Below are positions 16,156 to 25,971 of a stretch of DNA of 64,000 bases, piece by piece. The position numbers were made by a program, and so were the translations under genes. The DNA comes from Clostridium sp. (GTDB lineage Bacteria; Bacillota; Clostridia; Lachnospirales; Lachnospiraceae). The stretch spans positions 1 through 64,000 of the forward strand of contig JAETQD010000013.1 of NCBI GenBank assembly GCA_021770825.1, given 5' to 3'. How positions within the stretch are numbered: the stretch's first letter is position 1; every line of letters begins with the position of its first letter. The notes below the pieces were generated by a model that worked only from the letters and a program-made list of their open reading frames with translations, did no database searches and was not told the origin of the DNA.

Positions 16156-17460
16156 ATGGATTTATTTGACTACATGCGTACCAATACGATGGAAAAAGAA
16201 TCACCTCTGGCATCCCGTATGCGTCCGCGGACGCTGGATGAGGTGGTAGGGCAGAAACACATTATCGGAAAAGATAAGCTGCTTTACCGGGCCATCAAGG
16301 CCGACAAGCTGGGTTCGGTGATCTTCTACGGTCCTCCGGGAACCGGAAAAACCACTCTGGCCAAAGTCATCGCCAACACCACCAGCGCCAGATTTGAACA
16401 GATCAATGCAACGGTTGCCGGAAAAAAGGACATGGAGGAGATCGTAAAGAACGCCAAAGATGCCCTTGGGATGTACGGACAGAAAACCATCCTGTTTGTG
16501 GATGAGATTCACAGGTTCAATAAGAGCCAGCAGGACTATCTCCTCCCGTTCGTGGAGGACGGAACCGTGACGCTCATTGGAGTGACCACGGAAAATCCAT
16601 ATTTTGAAGTCAACAACGCGCTTCTTTCACGTTCACGGATTTTCGAGCTAAAGCCCCTGGAAAAACAGGATATCAAAGAACTGGTCCTTCGGGCCGTATA
16701 CGATGAGACGCGGGGAATGGGAACCTACCATGCAGAAATCACCGATGATGCAGCAGAGTTTCTGGCCGATGTGGCCAACGGAGACGCCCGTGCTGCCTTA
16801 AATGCTGTGGAGCTGGGGATTCTCACCACGGAAAAGGGCGAAGACGGAAAAATTCACATTACACTTCCGGTAGCAGCGGAGTGTATCCAGAAACGGGCGG
16901 TCCGCTATGACAGGGACGGAGATAACCATTATGATACCGTGTCTGCGTTTATAAAAAGCATGAGGGGTTCCGATCCCGATGCGGCCCTTTATTATCTGGC
17001 CAGGATGCTGTACGCCGGGGAGGATGTGAAGTTCATTGCCAGAAGAATTATCATCTGTGCTGCAGAGGATGTGGGAAACGCGGACCCCAATGCTCTGACG
17101 GTGGCTGTGAGCGCCGCCCAGGCGGTGGAGCGGATTGGTCTTCCTGAGGGACAGATTCCTCTGGCAGAGGCCGTTGCCTATGTGGCCACGGCGCCAAAGA
17201 GCAATGCGGCCTGCATGGGAATTTTTAAGGCCATGGAAGCCGTAAAAAACAGAAAGACACCGCCGGTTCCGGCTCATCTCCAGGATAGGCACTATAAAGG
17301 TGCGGAGAAGCTGGGCCACGGATTGGGGTACAAGTATGCCCATGACTACCCCAACCATTATGTAAAACAGCAGTATCTTCCGGATGGGATGGAGAACGAA
17401 CAGTTCTATTTCCCGACGGAAAACGGCTATGAAAAGCAGATCAGGGCTCATATGGAATGA
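16156..17460 (+). CDS. rarA: replication-associated recombination protein RarA (MgsA)
   Basis: A 434-residue AAA+ ATPase of the clamp-loader clade that acts at stalled replication forks. Walker A GPPGTGKT is at 59-66, Walker [10 protein letters not shown] near 114-122, sensor 1 GVTTENP and the arginine finger region [10 protein letters not shown] follow, then the C-terminal tetramerisation domain ([29 protein letters not shown]). Length matches the family. It lies just after the deacetylase and 46 nt before rho; the three may share transcripts. Confidence 0.96.
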   Translation: MDLFDYMRTNTMEKESPLASRMRPRTLDEVVGQKHIIGKDKLLYRAIKADKLGSVIFYGPPGTGKTTLAKVIANTTSARFEQINATVAGKKDMEEIVKNAKDALGMYGQKTILFVDEIHRFNKSQQDYLLPFVEDGTVTLIGVTTENPYFEVNNALLSRSRIFELKPLEKQDIKELVLRAVYDETRGMGTYHAEITDDAAEFLADVANGDARAALNAVELGILTTEKGEDGKIHITLPVAAECIQKRAVRYDRDGDNHYDTVSAFIKSMRGSDPDAALYYLARMLYAGEDVKFIARRIIICAAEDVGNADPNALTVAVSAAQAVERIGLPEGQIPLAEAVAYVATAPKSNAACMGIFKAMEAVKNRKTPPVPAHLQDRHYKGAEKLGHGLGYKYAHDYPNHYVKQQYLPDGMENEQFYFPTENGYEKQIRAHME

Positions 17461-17506
17461 CTCAGGCAGGAAACAGAAAAAGAAAATTAAAATAAGGAGA
17501 AACAAC

Positions 17507-18946
17507 ATGCGTGAAAAATTAGAAACGTTACCTCTTGCACAGTTGAGAGAGCTGGCCAAGGGGCAGGGAATCAAAAACGTCAGCGGACTGAGAAAGTCTG
17601 AGCTGGTGGACAGGCTCTGCGAGGTGGCAGAGAGAGAAAATGCGGCGAAAGCAGCGGAAGCGGAAAAAGCCGAGAAAGCTGCAGAAAAGCCGGAGCGGCC
17701 GGCAAGGCCTGAGAGAGCGGAACGGCCGGAAAGAGCGGAACGAGGAAATGCACCGGCCCAGGGCAGCTCCCAGCCCCCTACGGGAGACCCGAAAAATGAT
17801 TTGCAGGATTTGGACAGCGGGATTGAAGCCAATGGAATTCTGGAGGTCATGCCGGATGGATTCGGATTCATCCGATGTGAAAATTTCCTTCCGGGAGAAA
17901 ACGACGTCTATGTGGCCCCATCTCAGATTCGACGGTTCAATATGAAAACCGGAGATATCATTCGCGGAAGCCGCCGGGTAAAAACGGCAACAGAAAAATT
18001 CGCAGCCCTTCTTTATGTGACAACCATCAACGGGTACCCCACCCATGTGGTTGAGAAACGTCCCAATTTTGAAGATTTAACTCCAATTTTTCCAAACAAA
18101 AGATTAAACCTTGAAGTACGCGGGGGAAGGAATACCACAGCCATGCGCGTGATGGATCTTTTGGCTCCCATCGGCAAAGGACAGAGAGGTATGATCGTAT
18201 CTCCGCCCAAGGCAGGTAAAACCACTCTTTTAAAGCAGGTGGCCAAGGCAGTTACCACCAATTATCCGGATATGCATCTGATCATTCTTCTGATTGACGA
18301 GCGTCCGGAGGAAGTGACCGACATTAAGGAATCCGTTGTGGGACCCAATGTGGAAGTGATCTACTCCACCTTCGACGAGCTGCCGGAGCGCCATAAACGT
18401 GTGTCTGAGATGGTAATTGAGCGGGCCAAGCGTCTGGTGGAGCATGGACGCGATGTGATGATTCTTTTAGACAGCATAACACGTCTGGCCAGAGCCTATA
18501 ACCTGGTGGTGCCGCCCAGCGGACGTACCCTGTCCGGTGGTCTTGACCCGGCAGCCCTTCATATGCCGAAGCGGTTCTTTGGTGCAGCCAGAAACATGAG
18601 AGAGGGCGGAAGTCTTACGATTCTGGCAACGGCTCTGGTGGATACGGGAAGCCGTATGGATGATGTGATCTATGAGGAATTCAAAGGAACCGGCAACATG
18701 GAGCTGGTGCTTGACCGGAAACTGTCTGAGAAACGTATTTTCCCGGCCATTGATATCTTAAAATCCGGTACGCGCCGTGATGACCTGTTGCTGACCCAGG
18801 AAGAGGCCGAGGCGGTGGACTCCGTGAGAAAGGCCACAAACTCCATGAAGGCAGACGAATCCGTGGAAAAGGTGCTGGATTTATTTGCACGGACCAAGAC
18901 CAACCGGGAGTTCGTGGAAATGGCCAAAAAGATGAGATTTTATTAA
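17507..18946 (+). CDS. rho: transcription termination factor Rho
   Basis: A 479-residue hexameric RNA-dependent helicase that ends transcription. Residues 1-45 are a SAP-like Rho N domain ([25 protein letters not shown]). Residues about 46-95 form a low-complexity, charged Ala/Glu/Arg/Pro insert ([16 protein letters not shown]), a common site of clade-specific insertion. The RNA-binding domain ([14 protein letters not shown]) and the ATPase ([44 protein letters not shown]) follow. ATG 17507 follows AAGGAG. The bicyclomycin-contact regions look ordinary. Confidence 0.97.
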   Translation: MREKLETLPLAQLRELAKGQGIKNVSGLRKSELVDRLCEVAERENAAKAAEAEKAEKAAEKPERPARPERAERPERAERGNAPAQGSSQPPTGDPKNDLQDLDSGIEANGILEVMPDGFGFIRCENFLPGENDVYVAPSQIRRFNMKTGDIIRGSRRVKTATEKFAALLYVTTINGYPTHVVEKRPNFEDLTPIFPNKRLNLEVRGGRNTTAMRVMDLLAPIGKGQRGMIVSPPKAGKTTLLKQVAKAVTTNYPDMHLIILLIDERPEEVTDIKESVVGPNVEVIYSTFDELPERHKRVSEMVIERAKRLVEHGRDVMILLDSITRLARAYNLVVPPSGRTLSGGLDPAALHMPKRFFGAARNMREGGSLTILATALVDTGSRMDDVIYEEFKGTGNMELVLDRKLSEKRIFPAIDILKSGTRRDDLLLTQEEAEAVDSVRKATNSMKADESVEKVLDLFARTKTNREFVEMAKKMRFY

Positions 18947-18961
18947 AATCCGGAGGAAACA

Positions 18962-19744
18962 ATGATGGTGGAAGAGGAAGCGAAAAATCCCATACAGGTT
19001 GCAGAAAAGCTGTTTCAGGTAATTGAGACTCTGGCGGATAACGGGCCCATGGGGATCATGGATTTAAGCAACAGCCTGGGATTTCATAAAAGCACCACCC
19101 ACAGGCTGGTGGCGTCTCTTCAGTTTATGGGATACATCCGCCAGGAGGAGGAATCCCTGAAATATATGTTATCCTTTAAATTCCTGGAAATCGGAAGCAA
19201 AATTCTGGACCAGACCAATATGGCCTCCCTGATTCATCCGTCTCTGCGGAAGCTGTCGGAGCAGACCGGGGAGACGGTCCACCTGGTGCGCCGGGAAGGG
19301 ACCGAAGCTGTCTATATTGACAAGGTGGAGTCGAAGGTTGGCTCCATCCGCATGGTGTCCAGAGTGGGAAGCAGAGTTCCGCTGTACTGCTCCGGAGTGG
19401 GAAAAGCGCTGCTTGCGGAGCTGGACGACGAGGAAGTGCGGGCCATCTGGGACGCATCGGAAATTAAGCGCCTGACTGCCTACACCATCACCTCCTTCGA
19501 GGTCCTGAAGGAGAGGGTGGAGGAAGTGAGGAAAAACGGATATGCCATTGACAACGAGGAGAATGAGGAGGGCGTGCGGTGCATTGCCGTATGTTTGAAG
19601 GACTACCATAAGGAACCGGTGTATGCCCTCAGCATCTCCGCTCCGGTGAGCCGCATGAGCGATGAGCGGATCCGGGAGTTAAGGGAGGCAGTGCTGGAAT
19701 TCAAAGAGGAAACGGCGAAGACCCTGGGACTTACCAGGACATAG
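18962..19744 (+). CDS. IclR-family transcriptional regulator
   Basis: A 260-residue regulator: N-terminal winged helix (residues about 8-65: AEKLFQVIETLADNGPMGIMDLSNSLGFHKSTTHRLVASL) and the C-terminal IclR effector domain (ETVHLVRREGTEAVYIDKVES; YCSGVGKALLAEL; GYAIDNEENEEGVRCIAVCLKD). It begins 15 nt after rho with its own GGAGGAAACA site, and the amidohydrolase follows by 14 nt. It therefore probably controls the amidohydrolase and perhaps the MATE exporter. No separate promoter is clear. Confidence 0.93.
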   Translation: MMVEEEAKNPIQVAEKLFQVIETLADNGPMGIMDLSNSLGFHKSTTHRLVASLQFMGYIRQEEESLKYMLSFKFLEIGSKILDQTNMASLIHPSLRKLSEQTGETVHLVRREGTEAVYIDKVESKVGSIRMVSRVGSRVPLYCSGVGKALLAELDDEEVRAIWDASEIKRLTAYTITSFEVLKERVEEVRKNGYAIDNEENEEGVRCIAVCLKDYHKEPVYALSISAPVSRMSDERIRELREAVLEFKEETAKTLGLTRT

Positions 19745-19758
19745 GAGGAGGGAGCCAT

Positions 19759-21198
19759 ATGTTTGATATTCTGCTGATTCATGGAACGGTCATCACCGTT
19801 GACAGGGAACATCACCTGTACCGGGACGGATATGTGGCCATTGAGAAAGACCGGATTGCTTTGGTTGGCGATATGAGAGAACTGAAAGAGCTTCCGATGG
19901 CAAAGCGGGTGATTGATGTCAACGGAAACGCCATACTGCCCGGGCTTGTGGATGGACATGGACACGGCGGCCATTGCCTGATCAAAACCTTAGGGGAGCA
20001 CTACCAGAACTGGCTGGCCATGGCAGAGGAGATTTATTACCGGAACACAGACACCGATTTCTGGTATGCGGAAGGCGCGCTGGCGGCCGCGGAGCGTATG
20101 AAATTCGGCATCACAACGGGAGTTTCCATCATGGGAAGCAATCCCAGAATGGACATTCTGGAACCGTTAGAGGCAAACCTGGAGGCGTCTGTTTCCGTGG
20201 GACTCCGCCAGATGAGCGGAATCGGCTGTGCAGGCGGAGCCTGGCCGAAGAAGGCAAGGGTTTTCCATAAAGACGGAAGTGTGGAGGAATACCAGGTCAA
20301 TCCGGACCTGGCCCATGAAACCACCAGGGAAGCCGTAAAAAGGCTCAACGGAAAGAATCCGCTGGCCACCTGCATAGTGGCGCCGGACAGCATGGGCTGG
20401 AGGCCGTCGGAACGTGCAGAGGCCAACATCCGCCATAACCGGACCATGTACGAAATTGCAAAGGAATATGATGTGCCCCTTCATACCCATGCCTTTGGCG
20501 GGGATGTGCAGTTTATGCATGATACAACACCGGAAATTCTGAATTATAAGATGTCCCTGGTACACAGCACAGGATACAGTGAGGAAGAGCTCAATATCCT
20601 GGCCGGGTCCGAGGCTTATGTGTTCCACGGCCCCACCACCCGTTCCGTGATTCGGAAGTTCTGTCCTGCGTATGAGATGTTAAAACGGGGAATCCATCTG
20701 GCGGTGGTCACGGACGGAACAGCGCCGGACAGAAGCTATGATATCTGGCGGGACATGAAGAATGTCCAGTTGGAACAGAGAATCCATGAGGCATACACAG
20801 GCGTTCTGCCCTGCGGAAAAGTCCTGGAGCTGGTGACCATTGAGCCGGCAAAGGCCCTGGGAATCGATCATCTGGTGGGCTCCCTGGAAAAGGGGAAAAA
20901 GGCGGATGTGATCGTTGTGAATGTGCATCAGCCGCACCTGGCTCCCTTTGGTGCAATGCCTGTGGAACGGCTGGTCTATCACGCCATGGGACAGGATGTG
21001 GAAACCTCCATCATCGACGGAACAATTGTCATGGAAAACAGAAAGCTTCTGCTTGCAGATGAAATACAGATTCTGAACCAGGCGGAGCGGGCATTTGAAC
21101 GGATGATGGAGCGGTTCGGAGACTGGAGCGTGACGGAGAACCCGGCCTTGTACAGTCTGGAAAATGTAAGCGGACTTGCTTTTCCTGCCAATCGGTAA
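19759..21198 (+). CDS. amidohydrolase (deaminase-like, COG0402 type)
   Basis: A 479-residue TIM-barrel metal hydrolase similar to cytosine/guanine deaminases and chlorohydrolases. Metal-site motifs: PGLVDGHGHGGHCL near residues 56-69, LHTHAFGGD near 236-244, a VHSTGYSEEE segment near 262 and VTDGTAPDRS near 317. The usual DxHxH appears as DGHGH. The substrate is unknown: a cyclic amide or an amine-bearing heterocycle is likely. It sits between an IclR regulator and a MATE exporter, which suggests a catabolic or detoxifying unit. AGGAGGAGGG precedes the ATG. Confidence 0.85.
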   Translation: MFDILLIHGTVITVDREHHLYRDGYVAIEKDRIALVGDMRELKELPMAKRVIDVNGNAILPGLVDGHGHGGHCLIKTLGEHYQNWLAMAEEIYYRNTDTDFWYAEGALAAAERMKFGITTGVSIMGSNPRMDILEPLEANLEASVSVGLRQMSGIGCAGGAWPKKARVFHKDGSVEEYQVNPDLAHETTREAVKRLNGKNPLATCIVAPDSMGWRPSERAEANIRHNRTMYEIAKEYDVPLHTHAFGGDVQFMHDTTPEILNYKMSLVHSTGYSEEELNILAGSEAYVFHGPTTRSVIRKFCPAYEMLKRGIHLAVVTDGTAPDRSYDIWRDMKNVQLEQRIHEAYTGVLPCGKVLELVTIEPAKALGIDHLVGSLEKGKKADVIVVNVHQPHLAPFGAMPVERLVYHAMGQDVETSIIDGTIVMENRKLLLADEIQILNQAERAFERMMERFGDWSVTENPALYSLENVSGLAFPANR

Positions 21199-21204
21199 TA
21201 TAAT
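21176..21204 (+). promoter_or_regulatory. promoter of the first MATE exporter gene
   Basis: TTGCTT (21176-21181), 17-nt spacer, TATAAT (21199-21204), lying across the end of the amidohydrolase gene; allows separate expression of the exporter. Confidence 0.5.
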
Positions 21205-21235
21205 AAAGGCAGGAAAAAGCGAGGAGTCGGTGTAA

Positions 21236-22615
21236 ATGACAGAAAATCAGCAAACAAGATTGGCAAAATTCATGGGTGGAGATAAAAAAGGATACCGCAC
21301 TGCCTTCCAGATGGCCTGGCCGGCAGTGATGGAATCTTTTTTTATTGCTTTGGCGGGTATGGTGGACTCGCTGATGGTGAGCTCCATGGGTGCTTATGCG
21401 GTGGCGGCCGTCGGTCTGACGACACAGCCAAAATTTCTCGGGCTCTGTATCTTCATTGCAACCAACGTGTCCGTGTCGGCACTGGTGGCCAGAAGAAAGG
21501 GGGAACAGGACCAGAAAGGCGCCAACCAGGTGCTTTTGATGGCCCTGGTGTTTACGCTTCTGGTGGGAACGCTCATCAGTATCATAAGCGTCACCTTTGC
21601 AGACCCCATTATCCGGCTCTGCGGGGCCAATGAGGACACTCAGGACAGTGCGGTCCTTTACTTCCGCATCATCATGGGCGGTATGATGTTTAACATTATT
21701 TCCATGGCCATCAACGCTTCCCAGCGCGGCGCAGGCAACACAAAGATTGCCATGCGGACCAATGTGACCAGCAATGTGGTGAATATGATCGGAAACTATC
21801 TGCTGATTCAGGGAAACTTCGGATTTCCCAAGCTTGGAATCATGGGAGCTGCCCTGGCCACGGTTTTCGGCACGGTGGTGGCCTGTATCATGAGTATCCT
21901 GTCCCTGGTGCCGAAGGACAACTTTGTCAGCATTCCCTACATAATCAAAGAACGGGTCAAAATCACCCTGGAACCGGCAAAGAACATGGCAAAAATTGCA
22001 TCCAGCGTATTTGTGGAGCAGGTGTTCATGAGAATCGGCTTCCTTACAGTTTCCATCATGGTGGCCAGACTTGGAACAGCGTCCTATGCGGCTCATCAGG
22101 TGGGAATGAACGTGATGAATTTGTCCTTTTCCTTCGGAGACGGCATGCAGGTGGCGGCAGTGGCCCTCTGCGGGCGGAGCCTGGGAGAAAAAAAGCCGGA
22201 GCTGGCAAAAATGTACGGAACTGTCTGTCAGAGAATCGGAAACATGATTTCCGTGGTGCTGGCGGTCCTATATCTGACCTGCGGCTCCTGGTACTACCAT
22301 CTGTTCTTTGTGGAACCGGAGATCATTGCCATGGGAGTACAGATCACCAAGGTTTTAACCATCATCGTCCTTTTGCAGATTGCCCAGGTCATTTACATGG
22401 GATGCTTACGGGGAGCCGGAGATGTACTGTTTACCACCATCGCTTCCACCATAAGCATTACCGTTATCCGCCCGGTCTTTTCTTACCTTCTCTGCTACAC
22501 ATGCGGGCTTGGAATCGTGGGAATTTGGCTTGGAATCGTCTGTGACCAGTTCTCCAGATTTTGTCTGACTACCTGGAGATTTAAGAGCGGGAAGTGGACG
22601 AAAATTAAAATATAG
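21236..22615 (+). CDS. MATE-family efflux transporter
   Basis: A 459-residue inner-membrane antiporter with twelve predicted helices in two related halves. It has the characteristic MATE start (AFQMAWPAVMESFFIALAGMVDSLMVSSMGAYAVAAVGL) and the second-half signature YAAHQVGMNVMNLSFSFGDGMQVAAVALCGRSLG. MATE pumps export cationic drugs or metabolites using Na+ or H+. The substrate is unknown. A second MATE gene lies at 25972-27354 but belongs to a different subgroup by sequence. Confidence 0.93.
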   Translation: MTENQQTRLAKFMGGDKKGYRTAFQMAWPAVMESFFIALAGMVDSLMVSSMGAYAVAAVGLTTQPKFLGLCIFIATNVSVSALVARRKGEQDQKGANQVLLMALVFTLLVGTLISIISVTFADPIIRLCGANEDTQDSAVLYFRIIMGGMMFNIISMAINASQRGAGNTKIAMRTNVTSNVVNMIGNYLLIQGNFGFPKLGIMGAALATVFGTVVACIMSILSLVPKDNFVSIPYIIKERVKITLEPAKNMAKIASSVFVEQVFMRIGFLTVSIMVARLGTASYAAHQVGMNVMNLSFSFGDGMQVAAVALCGRSLGEKKPELAKMYGTVCQRIGNMISVVLAVLYLTCGSWYYHLFFVEPEIIAMGVQITKVLTIIVLLQIAQVIYMGCLRGAGDVLFTTIASTISITVIRPVFSYLLCYTCGLGIVGIWLGIVCDQFSRFCLTTWRFKSGKWTKIKI

Positions 22616-22625
22616 CGTAATTAAA

Positions 22626-22666
22626 AAACGGCATATCCGCAGACAATTCTGCCGGACATGCCGTTT
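22626..22666. terminator. bidirectional terminator between the MATE and ABC genes
   Basis: AAACGGCAT pairs with ATGCCGTTT, with CCG/CGG pairing inside; T-rich on both sides. Confidence 0.75.
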
Positions 22667-22677
22667 CCTTTTCACAT

Positions 22678-23451
22678 CTAATTTCCGCACTCGATGCTGA
22701 TTTCCGTAAACATCTGAAGAATATCTTCGATTTTTATACTTTCTTTTTCCCCGGCCCCCTTATCGAGAACTGCATGCCCCTGGTGCATCATGAGAATCCG
22801 GTTTCCATAGCCCACGGCAAAGCGGAGATTATGAGTCACCATGATGGTGGTCAGATGCTTTTCGCGGACAATTTTATCGGTCAGCTCCATGATGGTATCG
22901 GCGGTCTTGGGGTCCAGGGCAGCGGTGTGCTCATCGAGAATCAGGAACTCAATGGGAGTCATGGTGGACATGAGAAGGGCCATAGCCTGTCTCTGACCGC
23001 CGGAGAGAACGCCCACCTTCACCTGAAGCTTATCCTCCAGTCCAAGCCCCAGGGTCTTTAGCTGGTCTCTGTAAAAGTCGATTCTTGCCCGGTTGGTGCC
23101 GGGAAGGAGGTTGAAGGCCTTTCCCTTGTTGTCAGCCAGAGCCATGTTTTCCAGAATCGTCATGTTGGGGCAGGTCCCCATGGCCGGATTCTGGTACACG
23201 CGGCCGATGCGGCGCTGTCTCTTATATTCCGGCATTTTTGTGATATTGGTTCCGTTTATGAGAATGGAGCCGGAGTCCAGAGGAATGCTGCCGCAGATTA
23301 AGTTTAACATGGAGGTCTTGCCGGAGCCGTTGCTTCCCACAACCGAGACAAACTCGCCGTCATGGATGGTCAGGTTGAAGTCCTCGAAGAGGCACATCTC
23401 ATTTACTGTGCCGGCATTATAATATTTGTTGATATTTTTAAGCTCTAGCAT
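22678..23451 (-). CDS. trpZ: ABC importer ATPase of the tryptophan-type operon
   Basis: A 257-residue ATPase. Walker A GSNGSGKTS is at about 39-47, signature LSGGQRQAMAL near 149-159 and Walker B EFLILDEHTAALD with the DEHTAALD form typical of this importer family (COG1101). It energises uptake together with the permease and lipoprotein upstream; its start overlaps the permease end by 14 bp, so they are translationally coupled. The trpXYZ name follows from the family plus the Trp-specifying T-box ahead of the operon, not from transport data. Confidence 0.85.
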   Translation of the reverse strand: MLELKNINKYYNAGTVNEMCLFEDFNLTIHDGEFVSVVGSNGSGKTSMLNLICGSIPLDSGSILINGTNITKMPEYKRQRRIGRVYQNPAMGTCPNMTILENMALADNKGKAFNLLPGTNRARIDFYRDQLKTLGLGLEDKLQVKVGVLSGGQRQAMALLMSTMTPIEFLILDEHTAALDPKTADTIMELTDKIVREKHLTTIMVTHNLRFAVGYGNRILMMHQGHAVLDKGAGEKESIKIEDILQMFTEISIECGN

Positions 23452-24334
23452 GGCGGGTCCCCCTTCGCTTTACGGAATCGCTGATGACTAAAATCAAAAG
23501 AAGAATGGCGGCGGTGATTAACTTTAAGTCGGCTGCTTTCACGATTCTTAAGGAAATCACCAGGGCCACACAGGCTTTATAGAGAATGGCGCCCGCAATG
23601 ACGGCCGTGGTGGTCTTTAAGACTCCAAACCGTTTAAAGAGCTGTGTTCCCAGAATGACGCTTGCCAGGCCGAACACCATGGTTCCCGTTCCGATGGAAA
23701 TATCGAAAAAGGCCTGCTTCTGCGCCAGAACGCCTCCGGCCAGGGCTGCAAATCCGTTTGCGATGGCAAGACCGATGATTTTTACACGGCCCTTGTCCTT
23801 AGCCAAAGAGGTGACCAGGGTGTCGTTGTCTCCGGCTGCCCGCAGAAGGTAACCGGATTTTGTGCTTAAGTACCAGTCCAGCAGCAGTTTGCAGATGCAG
23901 ACAATGACTGCCAGTAAAATCACAACAATATAAGGCTTTACGGAAGCCGGAAGGGCAGTTCTGGTCCACTGGTTGTCAAAAATCGTGTCCTGGGACAGGA
24001 AGGGAAGATTGGCTTTCATTCCGGCAATCCTTAAATTAATGGAATAAAGGGCAGTCATGACAATGATTCCGGAAAACAAATCGCGGACTTTGCACTTTAC
24101 ATGAATCAGCCCCGTGACGCATCCGGCCAGGACCCCTGCCAGAAAGGACAGGGGAAGAGCCAGAACCGGGGATATGCCCTTTACGATCAGGCTGGCTGTG
24201 AGGGCCGCGCCCAACGGGAAGGTGCCGTCCACCGAAAGATCGGGGAAATCCAGTATTTTATAAGTGATGTATACGCCCAGGGCCATGATGGCATAGATTA
24301 AGCCCTCTTCAAAGATTCCTAAAATGATTGTCAT
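23438..24334 (-). CDS. trpY: ABC importer permease of the tryptophan-type operon
   Basis: A 298-residue inner-membrane permease (COG4120 type) with about eight helices (FEEGLIYAIMALGVYITYKILDFPDLSVDGTFPLGAA at the N-terminus). The segment YLLRAAGDNDTLVTSLAKDKGRVKIIGLAIANG contains the EAA-like coupling region. Second gene of the operon, 35 nt after the lipoprotein gene. Confidence 0.87.
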   Translation of the reverse strand: MTIILGIFEEGLIYAIMALGVYITYKILDFPDLSVDGTFPLGAALTASLIVKGISPVLALPLSFLAGVLAGCVTGLIHVKCKVRDLFSGIIVMTALYSINLRIAGMKANLPFLSQDTIFDNQWTRTALPASVKPYIVVILLAVIVCICKLLLDWYLSTKSGYLLRAAGDNDTLVTSLAKDKGRVKIIGLAIANGFAALAGGVLAQKQAFFDISIGTGTMVFGLASVILGTQLFKRFGVLKTTTAVIAGAILYKACVALVISLRIVKAADLKLITAAILLLILVISDSVKRRGTRHARA

Positions 24335-24369
24335 GCGATTCCTCCGTAAAAACCAGTAAAAGAATCCGA

Positions 24370-25455
24370 TTACTGGGTAATTTCCGTAAACAGCTCTTTG
24401 GCAGAGTCTTTTAAGCTGTCCGGGAAGGTGATGCCGAGGGTTTCGGCAACCTTTTCGTTTCCGTAGAAGGCAGCTTCCTCAATGACTTCAAAGTTCATTT
24501 CGCTGGCCTTTGCCTCGCCTTTTAAAACCCTGGCAGCCATATGTCCGGTCTGCTTTCCAAGGTCCACATAGTCAAGTCCCATGGCTGCCAGACAGCCGAT
24601 CTTCACCTGCTCGATCTCGCTGCCAAATACCGGAATGTTCTTTGCGTTGGCCTTGGAAAGAATCAGGGGAAGGGAGGAAACAACCGTGTTGTCGGTCAGG
24701 TTATTGAGGCAGTCCACCTGCTCTAAAATATTGTCGGCAGCCAGCGGAATGTCTGCAGTGGAAGAAACGCCGGATTCCACAATTTCAAATCCGTATTCCG
24801 AGGCCTTTTCCTTATACTCAGCCAGGGTGGCAGCGGAATTTACTTCGCTGGTGGTGTACATGATGCCGATTTTCATTGCATCCGGGAGAATTTTTCGGAT
24901 CATATCAAGCTGCTGCTCCACAGGAAGCTTGTCGCTGGTTCCTGTGACCTCTCCCACGGGAGTGCCGTCGGCATTGGCAAGCTCGGCTTCAATGGGAGCG
25001 GTTACTGCAGTATAGATCACCGGAATATCGTTTTTCCGGCCGACACTGTATGCGCTCTGGGCAATGGGAGTCGCAATGGCGCAGATCAGGTCTGCGTTCT
25101 GCCCTGCAAAGTTGGTGGCAATCTGTGCGGCAAGCCCCGGGTCCGCCTGGGCGTTTTCGTAAAGGATGGTCAGATTTTCACCCTCTTTAAAGCCTTCCTC
25201 GGCAAGCCCCTCGAGAAAGCCCTCGCGGCAGTTGTCCAGGGAACCGTGGACAGCAAACTGGCCGATGCCGATGGTGTAGGAGCCGGAAACGGTGTCGGCG
25301 GCTGCGGCAGAGCTTTCGGTGTCAGCGGCCGCCATACTTTCGGCTTTGGCGGTTGTGGCGGCCTGGGACTCTCCGGAAGTGTTTCCGGAAGAACATCCGG
25401 TCATTAATACGGCTGCCAGGGTCATAAGTGCGATTGTTTTCATAGATTTTTTCAT
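24370..25455 (-). CDS. trpX: ABC importer substrate-binding lipoprotein of the tryptophan-type operon
   Basis: A 361-residue lipoprotein. The signal peptide ends in the lipobox LMTGC (Cys at about 21), then a Ser/Ala/Glu-rich linker and a COG2984-type periplasmic-binding fold (YTIGIGQFAVHGSLDNCREGFLEGL; VIYTAVTAPIEAELAN; LPLILSKANAKNIPVFGSE). It captures the substrate outside the membrane. AGGAGGAATT precedes the ATG, and the T-box terminator lies just upstream, so the whole operon depends on tRNA charging. Confidence 0.9.
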   Translation of the reverse strand: MKKSMKTIALMTLAAVLMTGCSSGNTSGESQAATTAKAESMAAADTESSAAAADTVSGSYTIGIGQFAVHGSLDNCREGFLEGLAEEGFKEGENLTILYENAQADPGLAAQIATNFAGQNADLICAIATPIAQSAYSVGRKNDIPVIYTAVTAPIEAELANADGTPVGEVTGTSDKLPVEQQLDMIRKILPDAMKIGIMYTTSEVNSAATLAEYKEKASEYGFEIVESGVSSTADIPLAADNILEQVDCLNNLTDNTVVSSLPLILSKANAKNIPVFGSEIEQVKIGCLAAMGLDYVDLGKQTGHMAARVLKGEAKASEMNFEVIEEAAFYGNEKVAETLGITFPDSLKDSAKELFTEITQ

Positions 25456-25474
25456 AATAATTCCTCCTGTAAAT

Positions 25475-25751
25475 TAAAAAAGTCCCAAGCATATATATTC
25501 TATGCTTGAGACGAATTATCTATCCGCGGTGCCACTCAAATTGACCTTTCGGTCCTCTTTGTCGTATACCAACATATACGCCGCCAGGTAACGGCTGCGG
25601 AAGCCGTCAGTCCATACTCGAATCTTTCAGGACTGCCCTCGAAAGTCCATTCCATTTCCAACGCCATACCGCAATCCCACCGCCTGCGGCTCTCTGTGAT
25701 ACCGTTCCCGAAAATGTACTCCTCTTTCTCTACGGTTTTCTTGTTTCATTT
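25475..25751 (-). promoter_or_regulatory. T-box leader, specifier UGG (Trp)
   Basis: Read on the minus strand. The T-box core is AGTGGCACCGCGG (about 25523-25535), facing the terminator arms GTCTCAAGCATA and TATGCTTGGGAC followed by TTTTTT (25475-25512). In stem I, GAAAG/CTTTC closes the specifier loop; the loop-E strand AGUA faces GAA-UGG-A, and the specifier codon UGG is at 25647-25649. Uncharged tRNA-Trp would stabilise the antiterminator and switch on the importer when tryptophan is short. Confidence 0.9.
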
Positions 25752-25757
25752 GACGAT

Positions 25758-25786
25758 ATATTAATACGCACAAACGGGTTTGTCAA
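25758..25786 (-). promoter_or_regulatory. promoter of the T-box/ABC operon
   Basis: Minus strand TTGACA (25781-25786), 17-nt spacer, TAATAT (25758-25763). Confidence 0.75.
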
Positions 25787-25835
25787 GAGAATTTATTAAA
25801 TAAATATAATATTTGCGAAACTTCCATAAACTTCC

Positions 25836-25864
25836 TTGACGCTATACTTGTAACGTGCTAGGAT
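25836..25864 (+). promoter_or_regulatory. promoter of the second MATE / ftsH genes
   Basis: TTGACG (25836-25841), 17-nt spacer, TAGGAT (25859-25864). It precedes a 100-nt leader. Confidence 0.55.
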
Positions 25865-25878
25865 AAAGAAGATGATTG

Positions 25879-25895
25879 AGTGACAAGGTGTCACT
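25879..25895. promoter_or_regulatory. palindromic candidate operator before the second MATE gene
   Basis: Perfect palindrome AGTGACA-AGG-TGTCACT placed just after the expected transcription start, a typical repressor site. No matching regulator gene is adjacent. Confidence 0.45.
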
Positions 25896-25971
25896 TGACA
25901 AAAAGCAGGATATTTTCCGGGAAAGCTGGAAAACTAAACAGAAAAAAGACCTTGATATGGAGTGAGAGAGT

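Noticed and set aside
16798-17871. Long open frame antisense to rarA and rho
   Set aside because: Low-complexity, Ser/Phe-rich translation opposite strongly coding genes; a by-product of their codon use.
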